64,000 nt of DNA from positions 62,001-126,000 of the forward strand of contig CANQMR010000003.1 of the NCBI GenBank assembly GCA_947625015.1. The letters are read 5' to 3'. The position numbers and the translations under genes are program-made. Positions 9,173-17,611 of the stretch are shown here, piece by piece. This DNA comes from an uncultured Lachnospiraceae bacterium. GTDB lineage: Bacteria; Bacillota; Clostridia; Lachnospirales; Lachnospiraceae. Within the stretch, counting starts at the first letter, position 1. Each line of letters opens with the position of its first letter. Under the pieces are notes generated by a model, which worked only from the letters and a program-made list of their open reading frames with translations, had not been told where the DNA came from and ran no database searches.

Positions 9173-10924
9173 CTACTGTCTTACCTTTATATGCACCTCT
9201 CGCAACTGCTGCTCTGTCACCTCTCCCGGCGCCCCGCACATCAAATCCTGTGCATTTCCATTCATCGGGAACGGAATTACCTCCCGGATATTTTCCTCGT
9301 TGCGAAGCAGCATAATCATACGGTCAACCCCCGGCGCCATACCGGCATGGGGCGGCGCGCCGAACTGAAATGCATTGTAAAGGGCGCCAAACTTGGCCTT
9401 CAAATCCTCCTGCGTATATCCGGCAATCTCAAAGGCTTTTACCATAATATCCAAATCGTGGTTGCGCACCGCTCCGGAGGATAATTCCACGCCGTTGCAG
9501 ACAATATCATACTGGTACGCGAGAATCTCCAACGGATCTTTTTCCTCTAAAGCCGCCAAACCGCCCTGCGGCATGGAAAATGGATTATGGGTAAAAATAA
9601 TCTTCTTGCTCTCCCTGTCATACTCATACATCGGAAAATCATTAATATAGCAGAACCGGTAAGCATTCTTTTCCAGCAGATCCAGCCGGTTCGCAATCTC
9701 TGTGCGAAGCTGTCCCGCATAGGAGGCAGCCAGCTCCTCCGTATCGGCGATGAAGAAAATGGTATCTCCCTGGCAAAGTCCCGCCAGCTCCCTGATTTCT
9801 GTCTTCATGTCCTCCGGAATGAACTTATCAATCGGTCCCTTGTAACTCATATCCTCCAATACTTCGAGATAACCTAATCCGCCCATGCCAATGGACTGCG
9901 CATATTTCAACAGCTTTTCATGCTGACCCTTCGAGAGCTTGGCATGTACATTGATTGCCCGGACCGTCTTATCGTGGAAGGGCTTAAAGGTACATCTTGA
10001 GAAAAATTCCGTCACATCAATAATCCGCAGTGGGTTGCGCAAATCCGGCTTATCAGTACCAAACTCAAGCATGGCCTGCTTATAGCTGATAATCGGGAAC
10101 GGCAGTTCCGTCACTTTAGCCCCCTCCGGCGCAAACTTAGTAAAGGTCTCATGCAAAACCTCTTCCCCTACCTTAAACACATCCTCCTGGGTAGCAAAGC
10201 TCATCTCAAAATCCAACTGATAAAACTCTCCCGGAGAGCGGTCTGCCCTGGCGTCCTCGTCCCGGAAACATGGTGCAATCTGAAAATATTTATCAAAGCC
10301 GGACACCATCAAAAGCTGCTTGTACTGCTGTGGAGCCTGGGGAAGCGCATAGAATTTCCCCTTAAATTTACGGGACGGCACAATGTAATCCCTTGCCCCC
10401 TCCGGTGAGGAAGCGCAAAGAATCGGCGTCTGTATCTCCAAAAATCCCATTTCAGTCATTTTCTGCCGTAAAAAGCTGATCACCTTAGAACGGAAAATCA
10501 TATTGTCCCGCACCTTCACATTCCGCAAATCCAGATAGCGGTATTTTAAACGGACATCCTCTCTGATTTCCTTTGAGGTCATAATTTCAAAGGGAAGCTG
10601 ACGGTGGACTTTTCCGAGAACCTCTACGCTGTGCGCCTCTAACTCAATAGTTCCCGTCGGAATCTTGGGATTATAAGTCTCCTCGTCCCGATGTTCCACC
10701 ACGCCTTCAATGGAAATGCAGTCTTCCTTGTTCAGTCCGTCTAACAGGGAGGTATCCCGCATAACCACCTGCATAATTCCATACATATCTCTTAAATCAA
10801 TAAAGGATACGCCGCCATGGTCCCGGATATTCTCAATCCAGCCCGCAATTTTCAAGGTTGCTCCTACATCTCCCTCGCCAATCCGGTCAAGGGTACGGTT
10901 TCTGTAAATATTGTTTGTATTCAT
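9173..10924 (-). CDS. aspS: Aspartyl-tRNA synthetase
   Basis: Class II synthetase charging tRNA-Asp in the cytoplasm. The 583 residues show the bacterial layout: N-terminal OB-fold anticodon domain (GWIENIRDHGGVSFIDLRD), the class II core with motif 2 (FRDEDARADRSPGEFYQLD), the bacterial insertion (GAD) domain, and motif 3 (GMAPGVDRMIML) near the C-terminus. Whether it also charges tRNA-Asn (non-discriminating) cannot be decided here. The leader is a T-box element with its own sigma-A promoter, so expression should rise when uncharged tRNA-Asp accumulates. Confidence 0.97.
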   Translation of the reverse strand: MNTNNIYRNRTLDRIGEGDVGATLKIAGWIENIRDHGGVSFIDLRDMYGIMQVVMRDTSLLDGLNKEDCISIEGVVEHRDEETYNPKIPTGTIELEAHSVEVLGKVHRQLPFEIMTSKEIREDVRLKYRYLDLRNVKVRDNMIFRSKVISFLRQKMTEMGFLEIQTPILCASSPEGARDYIVPSRKFKGKFYALPQAPQQYKQLLMVSGFDKYFQIAPCFRDEDARADRSPGEFYQLDFEMSFATQEDVFKVGEEVLHETFTKFAPEGAKVTELPFPIISYKQAMLEFGTDKPDLRNPLRIIDVTEFFSRCTFKPFHDKTVRAINVHAKLSKGQHEKLLKYAQSIGMGGLGYLEVLEDMSYKGPIDKFIPEDMKTEIRELAGLCQGDTIFFIADTEELAASYAGQLRTEIANRLDLLEKNAYRFCYINDFPMYEYDRESKKIIFTHNPFSMPQGGLAALEEKDPLEILAYQYDIVCNGVELSSGAVRNHDLDIMVKAFEIAGYTQEDLKAKFGALYNAFQFGAPPHAGMAPGVDRMIMLLRNEENIREVIPFPMNGNAQDLMCGAPGEVTEQQLREVHIKVRQ

Positions 10925-11007
10925 GGTAATCTCCTTTTTTAATCTGTCTGCGGCAGCCGCCTTCCCTTCCGTCTGCCTGCATTTTCCGCAGACAAAATGG
11001 AATCATA

Positions 11008-11331
11008 GAAAAAGCCGCCCGCCCAAACGAAAGTCGTTCAGGACGAACAGCTATATGTCCGCGGTACCACCTGAATTACTGCATTGCAGTCGCTCTGTGA
11101 TTCCTGCTGCCAGAAATCCTGCTGCTTATCGCGCAGCCTACGGCGCACCTACTAATATCCCGGCAAAAACCGTATCGCATTATGCAAAAGGTTCCATACG
11201 CCAACAGGACAGGTTCAGCTTGCGGCTGGTAAAGTGTTATTCACAAAAATTCACTCTGCGGGGTTCCCACTGTCTCCCGCTCACTGGAAGCGATAATTCC
11301 TGCTACTTCTCTTCGTCATTGCCATTTGTGC
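11008..11331 (-). promoter_or_regulatory. T-box riboswitch leader of aspS
   Basis: The roughly 440-bp gap between aspS and fliB is filled by this leader. The T-box core (AGGTGGTACCGCG on the minus strand, 11060-11073) is followed by a terminator hairpin at 11012-11044, stem near GTCCTGAACGA/TCGTTTGGGC, and a T run. The 5' part holds a long structured stem I region beginning GACGAAGAGAAGTAG. Uncharged tRNA would stabilise the antiterminator. The specifier is expected to be an Asp codon from the downstream gene; I did not assign the specifier loop base by base. Confidence 0.93.
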
Positions 11332-11332
11332 T

Positions 11333-11361
11333 ATTATAGCCCAGTGGATTTTGCTTGTCAA
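11333..11361 (-). promoter_or_regulatory. Sigma-A promoter of the aspS T-box transcript
   Basis: TTGACA (11356-11361), 17-bp spacer, TATAAT (11333-11338) on the minus strand: a perfect consensus directly upstream of the T-box RNA. Confidence 0.88.
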
Positions 11362-11367
11362 TGCTAA

Positions 11368-12639
11368 TTATGACAGCAAACCCACTAAAATATTCTCCAG
11401 GCCCAAAATAGGATGAGCCGAAAGCACCAGTTGCAGGGACTCAAAATTATTATAGGAATGTTCCACCTCTTTGGAATAGGCATGCGCCACTTTTACCTGA
11501 TCCTCATAGAGAAATTCCTTATGCTGGGTAAGCCAAACAGAAATATCCAGTTCTAAAATGACCAAGCAGGACACCACTGCAAACTTTACCTTGGTAAACA
11601 CATCATGGTCATAAGACGCCCCCAACATATAATTAAATATGTAATACACCAGAATATGTTCAAACTCATAAACCTGTTCCTTATAATAGTTGGCAAACTC
11701 CCGGTAAGACAGGGTATAATTTCTTAAAAAACTGCTGCCTTCCTCTCCGGCCGACTCCTCTGTCAGCATACCGGCCGACACTAACATTCCTTTAAGGTCG
11801 TTCTCCCCATGCATAATTTTCATGCCTTCCGAGAGGAGTTCCCGCCATTCCGGCTTAATGTTCTCTAAGCCCTCGTACATGTTGAGAATCTGCCGCATCC
11901 AGTTCTCCTTTTCCGTCACCCGGTTCCGGAAACGCCCGAAATATTCCTCCAGCTGTCTCCGCTTATCCGGCTGCCCATAATCTTCTATGGCCCCTAAGAT
12001 ATTGTCATACCGCCCCCCGTCTATATATTCCTGCATGGCGGAGGCAAAGACCAGCGCAGTTGCCGCCCGTTTTGCTATGGGCTCCTGCCGGTCTTGTAAA
12101 ATGGAAAAGATAAATTCCCTGGCAGAAAAAAGCGCGTCAAACAAAGGCTTGTCCAGCTTATTGACATGCCCCCTTTTCCAGAAGGCAAAGGAATGTACCG
12201 GCGCAATATGTTTAAGCCCATATTCCTCATCCGTCCCTTCCTCACAGGAAAAGGTCATCTTTTCCTTCTTTGCCAGCATAATCCGGCTGGCCTCCGGACA
12301 GGACATGGTCAGGCTCACTTCTTTTAAATTGTCAAATTCTTCAATATGTCTTGGAAAATTGGTACAGGTTTCACAGAGGCTTTCCTCTCCCATCTCAATA
12401 TAGATATCGCAGAGATTGTCCTCGTTTAAAAAGGGACACCGGGTTCCCTTATTGATAAACTGCTTTTCCTTAACTCTTGTATTTTCCTTAAGCCGCTTTC
12501 CAAATTCGCCGCCCTGTTTCATATATTTTTTCAGGGAAGCGTCGTCCACATCAATTTCCCAGTTCTCGCAGCAGGAATCCTCGCAGATTCCGCCTATACA
12601 GTGAAATTCCCCGTAATAGGATACTGTTCTGTATTTCAT
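11368..12639 (-). CDS. fliB: Flagellin lysine-N-methylase (FliB-like)
   Basis: A 423-residue soluble protein with the cysteine signature of FliB/YkgJ-type proteins: C14, C19, C23-C24 (ICEDSCCENW), then CPFLNEDNLCDIY, SLCETCTNFPR and SCPEASR. These are thought to hold a metal or Fe-S centre. In Salmonella FliB methylates surface lysines of flagellin. No flagellin gene lies in this window, so the substrate is inferred. It follows proB by about 100 bp in the same direction and its 3' end is next to the aspS promoter. The annotation rests on the cysteine pattern and length. Confidence 0.8.
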   Translation of the reverse strand: MKYRTVSYYGEFHCIGGICEDSCCENWEIDVDDASLKKYMKQGGEFGKRLKENTRVKEKQFINKGTRCPFLNEDNLCDIYIEMGEESLCETCTNFPRHIEEFDNLKEVSLTMSCPEASRIMLAKKEKMTFSCEEGTDEEYGLKHIAPVHSFAFWKRGHVNKLDKPLFDALFSAREFIFSILQDRQEPIAKRAATALVFASAMQEYIDGGRYDNILGAIEDYGQPDKRRQLEEYFGRFRNRVTEKENWMRQILNMYEGLENIKPEWRELLSEGMKIMHGENDLKGMLVSAGMLTEESAGEEGSSFLRNYTLSYREFANYYKEQVYEFEHILVYYIFNYMLGASYDHDVFTKVKFAVVSCLVILELDISVWLTQHKEFLYEDQVKVAHAYSKEVEHSYNNFESLQLVLSAHPILGLENILVGLLS

Positions 12640-12670
12640 CTGTTCTTCCTTTTCAATCTCTCTAAATCAG

Positions 12671-12770
12671 ACCGACGCTTTTCTTCAAACCTTAATAACG
12701 GCGCATAAAATGAGCGTCGGCCGCCGCTTTCCGTCAAGTCTTAATAACGGCGCACAAAATGCGTACCGAC
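12671..12770. repeat. Imperfect 49-bp tandem duplication at the proB 3' end
   Basis: A motif around CTTAATAACGGCGCA at 12691 recurs at 12740 (period 49 bp). The second copy contains the last codons and stop of proB; the first lies just downstream. It looks like a small slipped-strand duplication of the gene end. Confidence 0.65.
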
Positions 12771-13532
12771 CGCTTCTCCTTCCATAATCCGGTAAATATT
12801 TGACGGATCGCTGCCATGGGCGATATGCATATCAATGCCATGATTGACCGCATACTCCGCAGCCTCTAATTTAGTTACCATGCCGCCGGTTCCCCTGTTG
12901 GAGCTGGTGCCCGCCCCTAACTGCCGGATCTCGTCGGTAATCTCCGGCACCCGGTGGATAAGTCTGGCGTCCTTATTCTCATGGGGATTGCTGTCATAAA
13001 GCCCTTCAATGTCGGATAAAATAATCAACCTGTTCGCTTCACACAGATTAGCCACAATGGCGGACAGCATATCGTTATCGCCAAAAACCTTCTTGTCCGA
13101 TTCAATCTCCGCATGGCTCACAGAGTCGTTCTCATTTACCACCGGTATCATTCCGTTCTCTAACAGCGCCTCAAAGGTGTTCCGCAGATTGCGCCGCTTT
13201 ACCTTTACCGCAATATCCTCCGGGGCCAGCAAAATCTGTCCCACAATATTGCCGTATTCTCCAAAACATTTGTCATAGATATGTATCAGCTCGCACTGTC
13301 CCACCGCTGCCGCCGCCTGTTTCATACAGACATCCGCAGGCTTAAAAGAAAGCCGCATTTTATTGACGCCCACAGCAATAGCGCCGGAGGATACTAAAAT
13401 CACCTGATTTCCCTCATTGTGCAGAGCAGATAATACCTGCGCTAATTTATCAATGGTGCGGAGGCTTGGGGCTCCGTTTTCTCCGGTTAATGTGGAGGTC
13501 CCCACCTTCACCACAATCCTTTGTTTCTCCAT
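12741..13532 (-). CDS. proB: Glutamate 5-kinase
   Basis: Cytoplasmic kinase making gamma-glutamyl phosphate, the first step of proline synthesis. Amino-acid-kinase fold with VKVGTSTL near the N-terminus, LVSSGAIAVG, NENDSV and GTGGMVTKL. At 263 residues it stops after the kinase domain and lacks the C-terminal PUA domain of long ProB proteins, a known short form. The expected partner proA is not adjacent. The start lies 5 bp after the DHH phosphoesterase stop, so the two are cotranscribed. Its last codons are duplicated downstream. Confidence 0.93.
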   Translation of the reverse strand: MEKQRIVVKVGTSTLTGENGAPSLRTIDKLAQVLSALHNEGNQVILVSSGAIAVGVNKMRLSFKPADVCMKQAAAAVGQCELIHIYDKCFGEYGNIVGQILLAPEDIAVKVKRRNLRNTFEALLENGMIPVVNENDSVSHAEIESDKKVFGDNDMLSAIVANLCEANRLIILSDIEGLYDSNPHENKDARLIHRVPEITDEIRQLGAGTSSNRGTGGMVTKLEAAEYAVNHGIDMHIAHGSDPSNIYRIMEGEAVGTHFVRRY

Positions 13533-13537
13533 GTCTG

Positions 13538-14512
13538 TTACTCCTTCTGCTTAATGGCTTCCAAAAACCGGCGCCTGATTTCAAAATCAACGTCCGAATG
13601 AGCCTGTAATTCCTTCATTCCCTCCGGGGTAATCACGCCGCCCGCCATGGTAAAATGGCCGCCACCGCCGCCTATCCCTTCAAGCGCCTTCTGGGTAATG
13701 GTTCCCGCATGGTAGTGCGCAGTCTCATTGCGCACAGAGAACTTGTAACCTCCGGCCCGCTTTGCGTACACCACAGACAACTGCACCACATCCAGTCCCA
13801 ATATAAAATCAGATATCATGGCAATCAAGCCATCCGGGCAGTCAAAGGAAATTCTGGCAAATCCCACATTTTCATATATCTGAATATTCCGAATCGCCTC
13901 ACCATAGGCATGAAGGTCTTCAATCTCCATATTATTGTTATACATGGAAACAATCTTCTGGTTATCCGCCAGCTTGTGAAGATAGGCAAACATCTCAATG
14001 TCAAAGTCTGTCACGCCCCGGTTAAAAGAATCGGTATCCATCTTAATCCCATAGAGCAGCGCCGTCGCCGTATTGGTATCAAGCGTGGTATCGCTCTCCA
14101 CAAAATAACTGGCCACAATGGAACAACAAGCCCCGCAAATCCGTATATCGCTGTACGCATAATTGCAGGGAACCATGGTAGGATGATGGTCAATACACGC
14201 CACCTCGTCTCCAGGGAAATCCGTTATGTTGGAATTATACTTCTGCGCATCTATCGTCACAATATAATCCGCCTCCGCCATATTCGGCAGCTCGTCAATG
14301 TGTACGGCCTCAATTCCAAACTCCTCTATCATCCGTCTGGTACTGTTCTTCTCAATCTTTCCCGCATAGCATATAATACTGTCCACACCATTCGCACCCA
14401 AAAACACCTGCATGCCATAAGCTGCCGCCAGTGCATCCGGGTCCGGAAAATTATGCGTCTGCAAATACACCATATGATCCTTCAGTAAATCAATCAACCT
14501 TTTCCATTCCAT
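13538..14512 (-). CDS. DHH/DHHA1 family phosphoesterase (NrnA-like)
   Basis: A soluble hydrolase with the N-terminal DHH motifs HNFPDPDALAAA (motif I), VTIDAQ (II), IDHHPT (III, the DHH triad) and a conserved aspartate in GIKMDTDSF, then the DHHA1 substrate-binding motif GGGGGHFTMAGG near the C-terminus. This is the plan of nano-RNase/pAp phosphatase NrnA and related c-di-NMP or pGpG-degrading enzymes. The exact substrate cannot be read from sequence. I prefer the ATG at 14512 (AGGGA six bases upstream) to one at 14533. Upstream lies the large inverted repeat shared with spoVAA. Confidence 0.85.
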   Translation of the reverse strand: MEWKRLIDLLKDHMVYLQTHNFPDPDALAAAYGMQVFLGANGVDSIICYAGKIEKNSTRRMIEEFGIEAVHIDELPNMAEADYIVTIDAQKYNSNITDFPGDEVACIDHHPTMVPCNYAYSDIRICGACCSIVASYFVESDTTLDTNTATALLYGIKMDTDSFNRGVTDFDIEMFAYLHKLADNQKIVSMYNNNMEIEDLHAYGEAIRNIQIYENVGFARISFDCPDGLIAMISDFILGLDVVQLSVVYAKRAGGYKFSVRNETAHYHAGTITQKALEGIGGGGGHFTMAGGVITPEGMKELQAHSDVDFEIRRRFLEAIKQKE

Positions 14513-14602
14513 ATCGTATCCCTGTACCTCCATCTGGACCCCAGTCCCAATTCATCATTTTACCATAAACCCCAAAACTTCACAATCATTTCCTTACACT
14601 TT

Positions 14603-15168
14603 CGCCCCGCTCCCGCCCATTCCCCACGCCAATATCATTTCCCGCCGGACGGCTCTCTTTCTATTATCCGCCGAAACATTTGTGGATAACCGCCACAGAT
14701 AATCCTTTTCCCGATTTTCCCGACACGCGGTTTTTTAGAAATCCGCCGCCGGGCCCTCCTGCATATTGCACGTGCGAAGAAGTGTTTGAGCACCGGGTCT
14801 GGGGTGCTGGGCAAACATTTTGCAGCCACGCTTGCGCTCTGTCGAAAACGCAGCGGTACATAAGCGAAGGCCCCGTTAATTATGTTTAACGGTAGATTTA
14901 TTATAGGGCCTTTGCAAGTACCGGCGTTTTCAAAGGGGCTGCAAATGTTTCCCAGACACCCCTTCCCGGTGCGAGTTCTTCGTAAGCACGTGCAATCTAA
15001 TATGCAGGAGGGCCAGGCAGCAGGATTTCTTAAAACCGATGGCAGTGCGGGAAAATCGGGAAAAGGATTATCTGCGGCGGTTTTACAAATATAAATTTAC
15101 GGATAATAGAAAGAGAGCCGTCCGGATTAAAAAATTATTCTGCGTGGGGAATGGACGGGAGCGGCGCT
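14603..15168. repeat. Large imperfect inverted repeat, arms about 265-270 bp
   Basis: This repeat fills the 715-bp divergent gap between the DHH gene and spoVAA. The left arm (about 14603-14874) is the reverse complement of the right arm (about 14905-15168), with small indels. Perfectly conserved blocks of about 25 bp occur, for example around GGGAAAATCGGGAAAAGG (15049-15066) and GGATAATAGAAAGAG (15101-15115). The centre carries a further perfect 7-bp hairpin CCGTTAA/TTAACGG (14873-14892). Each gene sees the same upstream sequence in the same orientation. The four 60-70-codon reading frames inside it mirror one another across the arms and are not credible genes. No transposase or known RNA family is recognised. 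Confidence 0.88.
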
Positions 15169-15227
15169 TACCGTATATTTTGTGAAGGATTGCAGATACT
15201 ATGCAAAAGTTTAGGAGTGGGATGATT

Positions 15228-15854
15228 ATGGAAAAAATAATTTATATTAAGGCGCCTCAATTGGCGGCCATCAAAAATCCGGAGGTAAGGCTTAAGGATT
15301 TTTTGACTATATATGTGAAAGAGCCGGAGTTAAAGCAGCATTTGGAAAATATGCATTTTTATTCTTTTGTTCCGGGGAAAAAGGAAAAACGGGTGGTATC
15401 CATCTTAAAAATTATTGAGATGATCAGCAAAGAGGCGCCGGATGCTACAGTGGAAAATCTGGGAGAGGAGGATTTGATTATATCTTATGAACCCCTGTCA
15501 AGGTTTGAAAAATTGAAGGAAAATCTGTTTACTTTTTTTATCTGTCTGGTCGCCTTTTTTGGGGGCGGTTATGCCATTATGGCCTACAACACAGATATCG
15601 GGGCTAAGGAACTGTTTACCTATCTGTCCATGCTGTTTTTGGGAAATCCCAAAACCGGCGTCACCTATATTGTCATTGCCTATGCGATTGGGCTTACCCT
15701 TGGCATGCTGCTGTTTTTCAACCATCTGGGCAACAAAAAGCTGACGGAAGAACCCACTCCGTTAGAGGTGCAGATGCGGCTTTATGAAAATGATATCAGC
15801 ACCACAGTCATCAAAAATGTCAGCCGCCAGGGCAGCTCCATTGATGTGGATTAA
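15228..15854 (+). CDS. spoVAA: Stage V sporulation protein AA (SpoVAA)
   Basis: Membrane subunit associated with the SpoVA dipicolinate channel. The N-terminal 100 or so residues form a soluble domain (IYIKAPQLAAIKNPEVRLKD), followed by two hydrophobic segments (FFICLVAFFGGGYAIMAY and TYIVIAYAIGLTLGMLLFF) and a short tail. Length matches the family. Two ATGs compete, 15222 and 15228, four and ten bases after AGGAG; I chose the second. First gene of spoVAA-AB-AC, reading away from the large inverted repeat. Many clostridia keep only spoVAC-AD-AE, so the presence of AA and AB is notable. Confidence 0.88.
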   Translation: MEKIIYIKAPQLAAIKNPEVRLKDFLTIYVKEPELKQHLENMHFYSFVPGKKEKRVVSILKIIEMISKEAPDATVENLGEEDLIISYEPLSRFEKLKENLFTFFICLVAFFGGGYAIMAYNTDIGAKELFTYLSMLFLGNPKTGVTYIVIAYAIGLTLGMLLFFNHLGNKKLTEEPTPLEVQMRLYENDISTTVIKNVSRQGSSIDVD

Positions 15855-15865
15855 GGAGGGCGTTT

Positions 15866-16324
15866 ATGCAGTTTTTCAATTACGGTCTTCTTCTATTATG
15901 CGGCTTTGCCGCCGGTTTTATTACTGCGGCGGCCTATGTAGCCTTTGTCGCCATGCTGGGGATTTTCCCAAAGGTTGCCGCAAAAACCAAAACCGCAGAT
16001 GAATGTATATTATATGAAAACTGCCTGATGCTTGGGATTCTTCTTTCCGTTCTGGTACAGTTTTTCCTGTCCTACGAGTCTGCCGGAATGATTGCCCCCG
16101 CTGCCATGCAAAACTTCTTAGGGATTCTTGTTCTGTGTCTCATTGGCCTGTTTGGCGGCATTTATATCGGCTTTTTAATCGGCGGCCTTTCCGAGGTATT
16201 AAATGTCATTCCAATTTATGCCAAAAAGGCGCATATCAAAAGACGCGCAGGTCTTGTCATTATATGTTTTGCATTGGGAAAAGGACTGTTTATGCTCATC
16301 CAGTTTCTGATATTGGATGCATAA
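15866..16324 (+). CDS. spoVAB: Stage V sporulation protein AB (SpoVAB)
   Basis: A 152-residue polytopic membrane protein with about four hydrophobic segments and the family-typical stretches AAAYVAFVAMLGIFPKVA and GGLSEVLNVIPIYAKK. AAGGAGGG precedes the ATG, and the gene starts 11 bp after spoVAA stops. It belongs to the SpoVA set for forespore dipicolinate handling; the specific biochemical role of AB is unknown. Followed 54 bp later by spoVAC. Confidence 0.9.
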   Translation: MQFFNYGLLLLCGFAAGFITAAAYVAFVAMLGIFPKVAAKTKTADECILYENCLMLGILLSVLVQFFLSYESAGMIAPAAMQNFLGILVLCLIGLFGGIYIGFLIGGLSEVLNVIPIYAKKAHIKRRAGLVIICFALGKGLFMLIQFLILDA

Positions 16325-16378
16325 AGAAAACGGCTTTTGCCATACTACTAGTAGATATTGAACGCAGGAGGGATTGTT

Positions 16379-16840
16379 TTGGAACAGAAAATCAGTAATG
16401 AAGAGTATAATCAATATGTAGAGCAGGTAACGCCTACCTACAGCCTGTGGAAAAACTGCTTTAATGCTTTCTGGGTAGGCGGCTTAATCTGCCTGATCGG
16501 AGAGGTGATTTTCTCCTTTTTTTCGGGACAGCTTGGAATGAACGAGCAGGATGCGGCCAGCTTTGAGTCCATGGTACTGGTGCTGCTAAGCGTAATCCTT
16601 ACCGGCTTTAACGCCTACGGCCACATTGCAAGGCTCGGCGGCGCGGGCGCCCTGGTGCCCATTACCGGCTTTGCCAACTCTGTGGCGGCGCCGGCTATTG
16701 AATACCAGAAGGAAGGACAGGTATTCGGTATCGGCGTCAAAATCTTTACCATTGCCGGTCCGGTTATCCTCTACGGCATATTTACCAGTTGGATTTTAGG
16801 AATTATCTATTACTTTGGCGGAAGCTTTGGCTGGTGGTAA
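16379..16840 (+). CDS. spoVAC: Stage V sporulation protein AC (SpoVAC), TTG start
   Basis: Core membrane subunit of the SpoVA channel; SpoVAC of Bacillus is reported to act as a mechanosensitive DPA channel. Conserved features are YSLWKNCFNAFWVGGLIC and the loop GGAGALVPITGFANSVAAPAIE. The start is a TTG at 16379: AGGAGG sits seven bases upstream, while the ATG at 16358 lies before that site and has none. The 153 residues are full length. A bidirectional terminator follows. spoVAD, its usual next neighbour, is 12.4 kb away and inverted. Confidence 0.94.
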   Translation: MEQKISNEEYNQYVEQVTPTYSLWKNCFNAFWVGGLICLIGEVIFSFFSGQLGMNEQDAASFESMVLVLLSVILTGFNAYGHIARLGGAGALVPITGFANSVAAPAIEYQKEGQVFGIGVKIFTIAGPVILYGIFTSWILGIIYYFGGSFGWW

Positions 16841-16858
16841 ACAATTTAAACTTAAAAC

Positions 16859-16892
16859 GGGGCAGTTTCAACATATGAGACTGCCCCATTTT
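16859..16892. terminator. Bidirectional terminator after spoVAC
   Basis: GGGGCAGT/ACTGCCCC stem (with internal TTCA/TGAG) and a T run, between spoVAC and the convergent gene at 16909. This marks the right side of the proposed inverted segment. Confidence 0.82.
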
Positions 16893-16908
16893 TATGAATT
16901 ACATCGCT

Positions 16909-17586
16909 TTAAGAAAAATAGTCATACTTAGTGGATTCAAAATTATCGTTGTAGGCCATTCCTTTTGCATTGTACTGGCTGGTAATACTAGAAGCATTGG
17001 CCGCCGCATTTTCCGCCACCTTTAAACCGATATAGGAGGTGATGTCGGTAAAATCCGCCTCGCTGCCAAATACTTTTTTCAGCGTTTCCAAATCTGCGCT
17101 CTCTAATTTTTTGGTATCTACGGTAAGGGAGCCGTCCTTGTTCTGCGTGATTCCTACAGTGTCCAACAGCTCTGCATTATCCCCTGCCGCACCAATCAGC
17201 TCCTTCCGGTAAAATGCGTTTAAGGAGCCGTCTGCATCCTTTAGCAGCTTAAGGGCCTTATTGTAAGACTCCACCATAGTCTGTACTGCCTGAAGAATAT
17301 CCTCTGTGCTCCCGCTTTCCTCTGCCTTGGCAAAAAGGGTGTCCTCCCCGTCTGCAAACAAGGCGGCGGAAGAAAGCGCCAAATCCTCTGCGGCAACCTC
17401 CAATTTCTGGTAGCCCTGCTGCTTTTCAGACACCTGCTGCACATCATTTTTACTGCGGTTCAACGCATCGAAAAGCGAATTAGAACCTCCCTGCTTTTTG
17501 CTCAGCGCGTCCAACAGACTGCTCTGTACCAGAGGAAGTCCGGATTCCCTTGAAGCCTGCATCATCATCTGTGTTGTTATTCGCAT
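16909..17586 (-). CDS. FliD-like hypothetical protein (flagellar cap-related C-terminal segment)
   Basis: A 225-residue protein with no signal peptide. The start MRITTQMMMQ resembles the N-terminus of hook-filament junction protein FlgL, and the region DTVGITQNKDGSLTVDTKKLESADLETLKKVFG resembles the closing part of FliD filament caps, where GI-x5-GTLSLD is typical. It is too short to be a complete FliD or FlgL. The C-terminal 45 residues are rich in Ala, Asn and Tyr. It lies 25 bp downstream of another unknown gene, so the pair is one unit behind a sigma-D-like element. A flagellar or exported role is inferred from these resemblances and from regulation. Confidence 0.6.
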   Translation of the reverse strand: MRITTQMMMQASRESGLPLVQSSLLDALSKKQGGSNSLFDALNRSKNDVQQVSEKQQGYQKLEVAAEDLALSSAALFADGEDTLFAKAEESGSTEDILQAVQTMVESYNKALKLLKDADGSLNAFYRKELIGAAGDNAELLDTVGITQNKDGSLTVDTKKLESADLETLKKVFGSEADFTDITSYIGLKVAENAAANASSITSQYNAKGMAYNDNFESTKYDYFS

Positions 17587-17611
17587 ATCATTATCCTCCT
17601 TTTTTTGTTGC

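Noticed and set aside
14635-15094. Four reading frames of 60-70 codons on both strands inside the large inverted repeat
   Set aside because: They mirror each other because the arms are complementary, lack ribosome sites and show no protein family; the DNA repeat explains them.
17015-17035. ACCGATAT sigma-D-like match on the plus strand near 17.02 kb
   Set aside because: It is inside a coding region on the wrong strand for any gene and has no proper -35.
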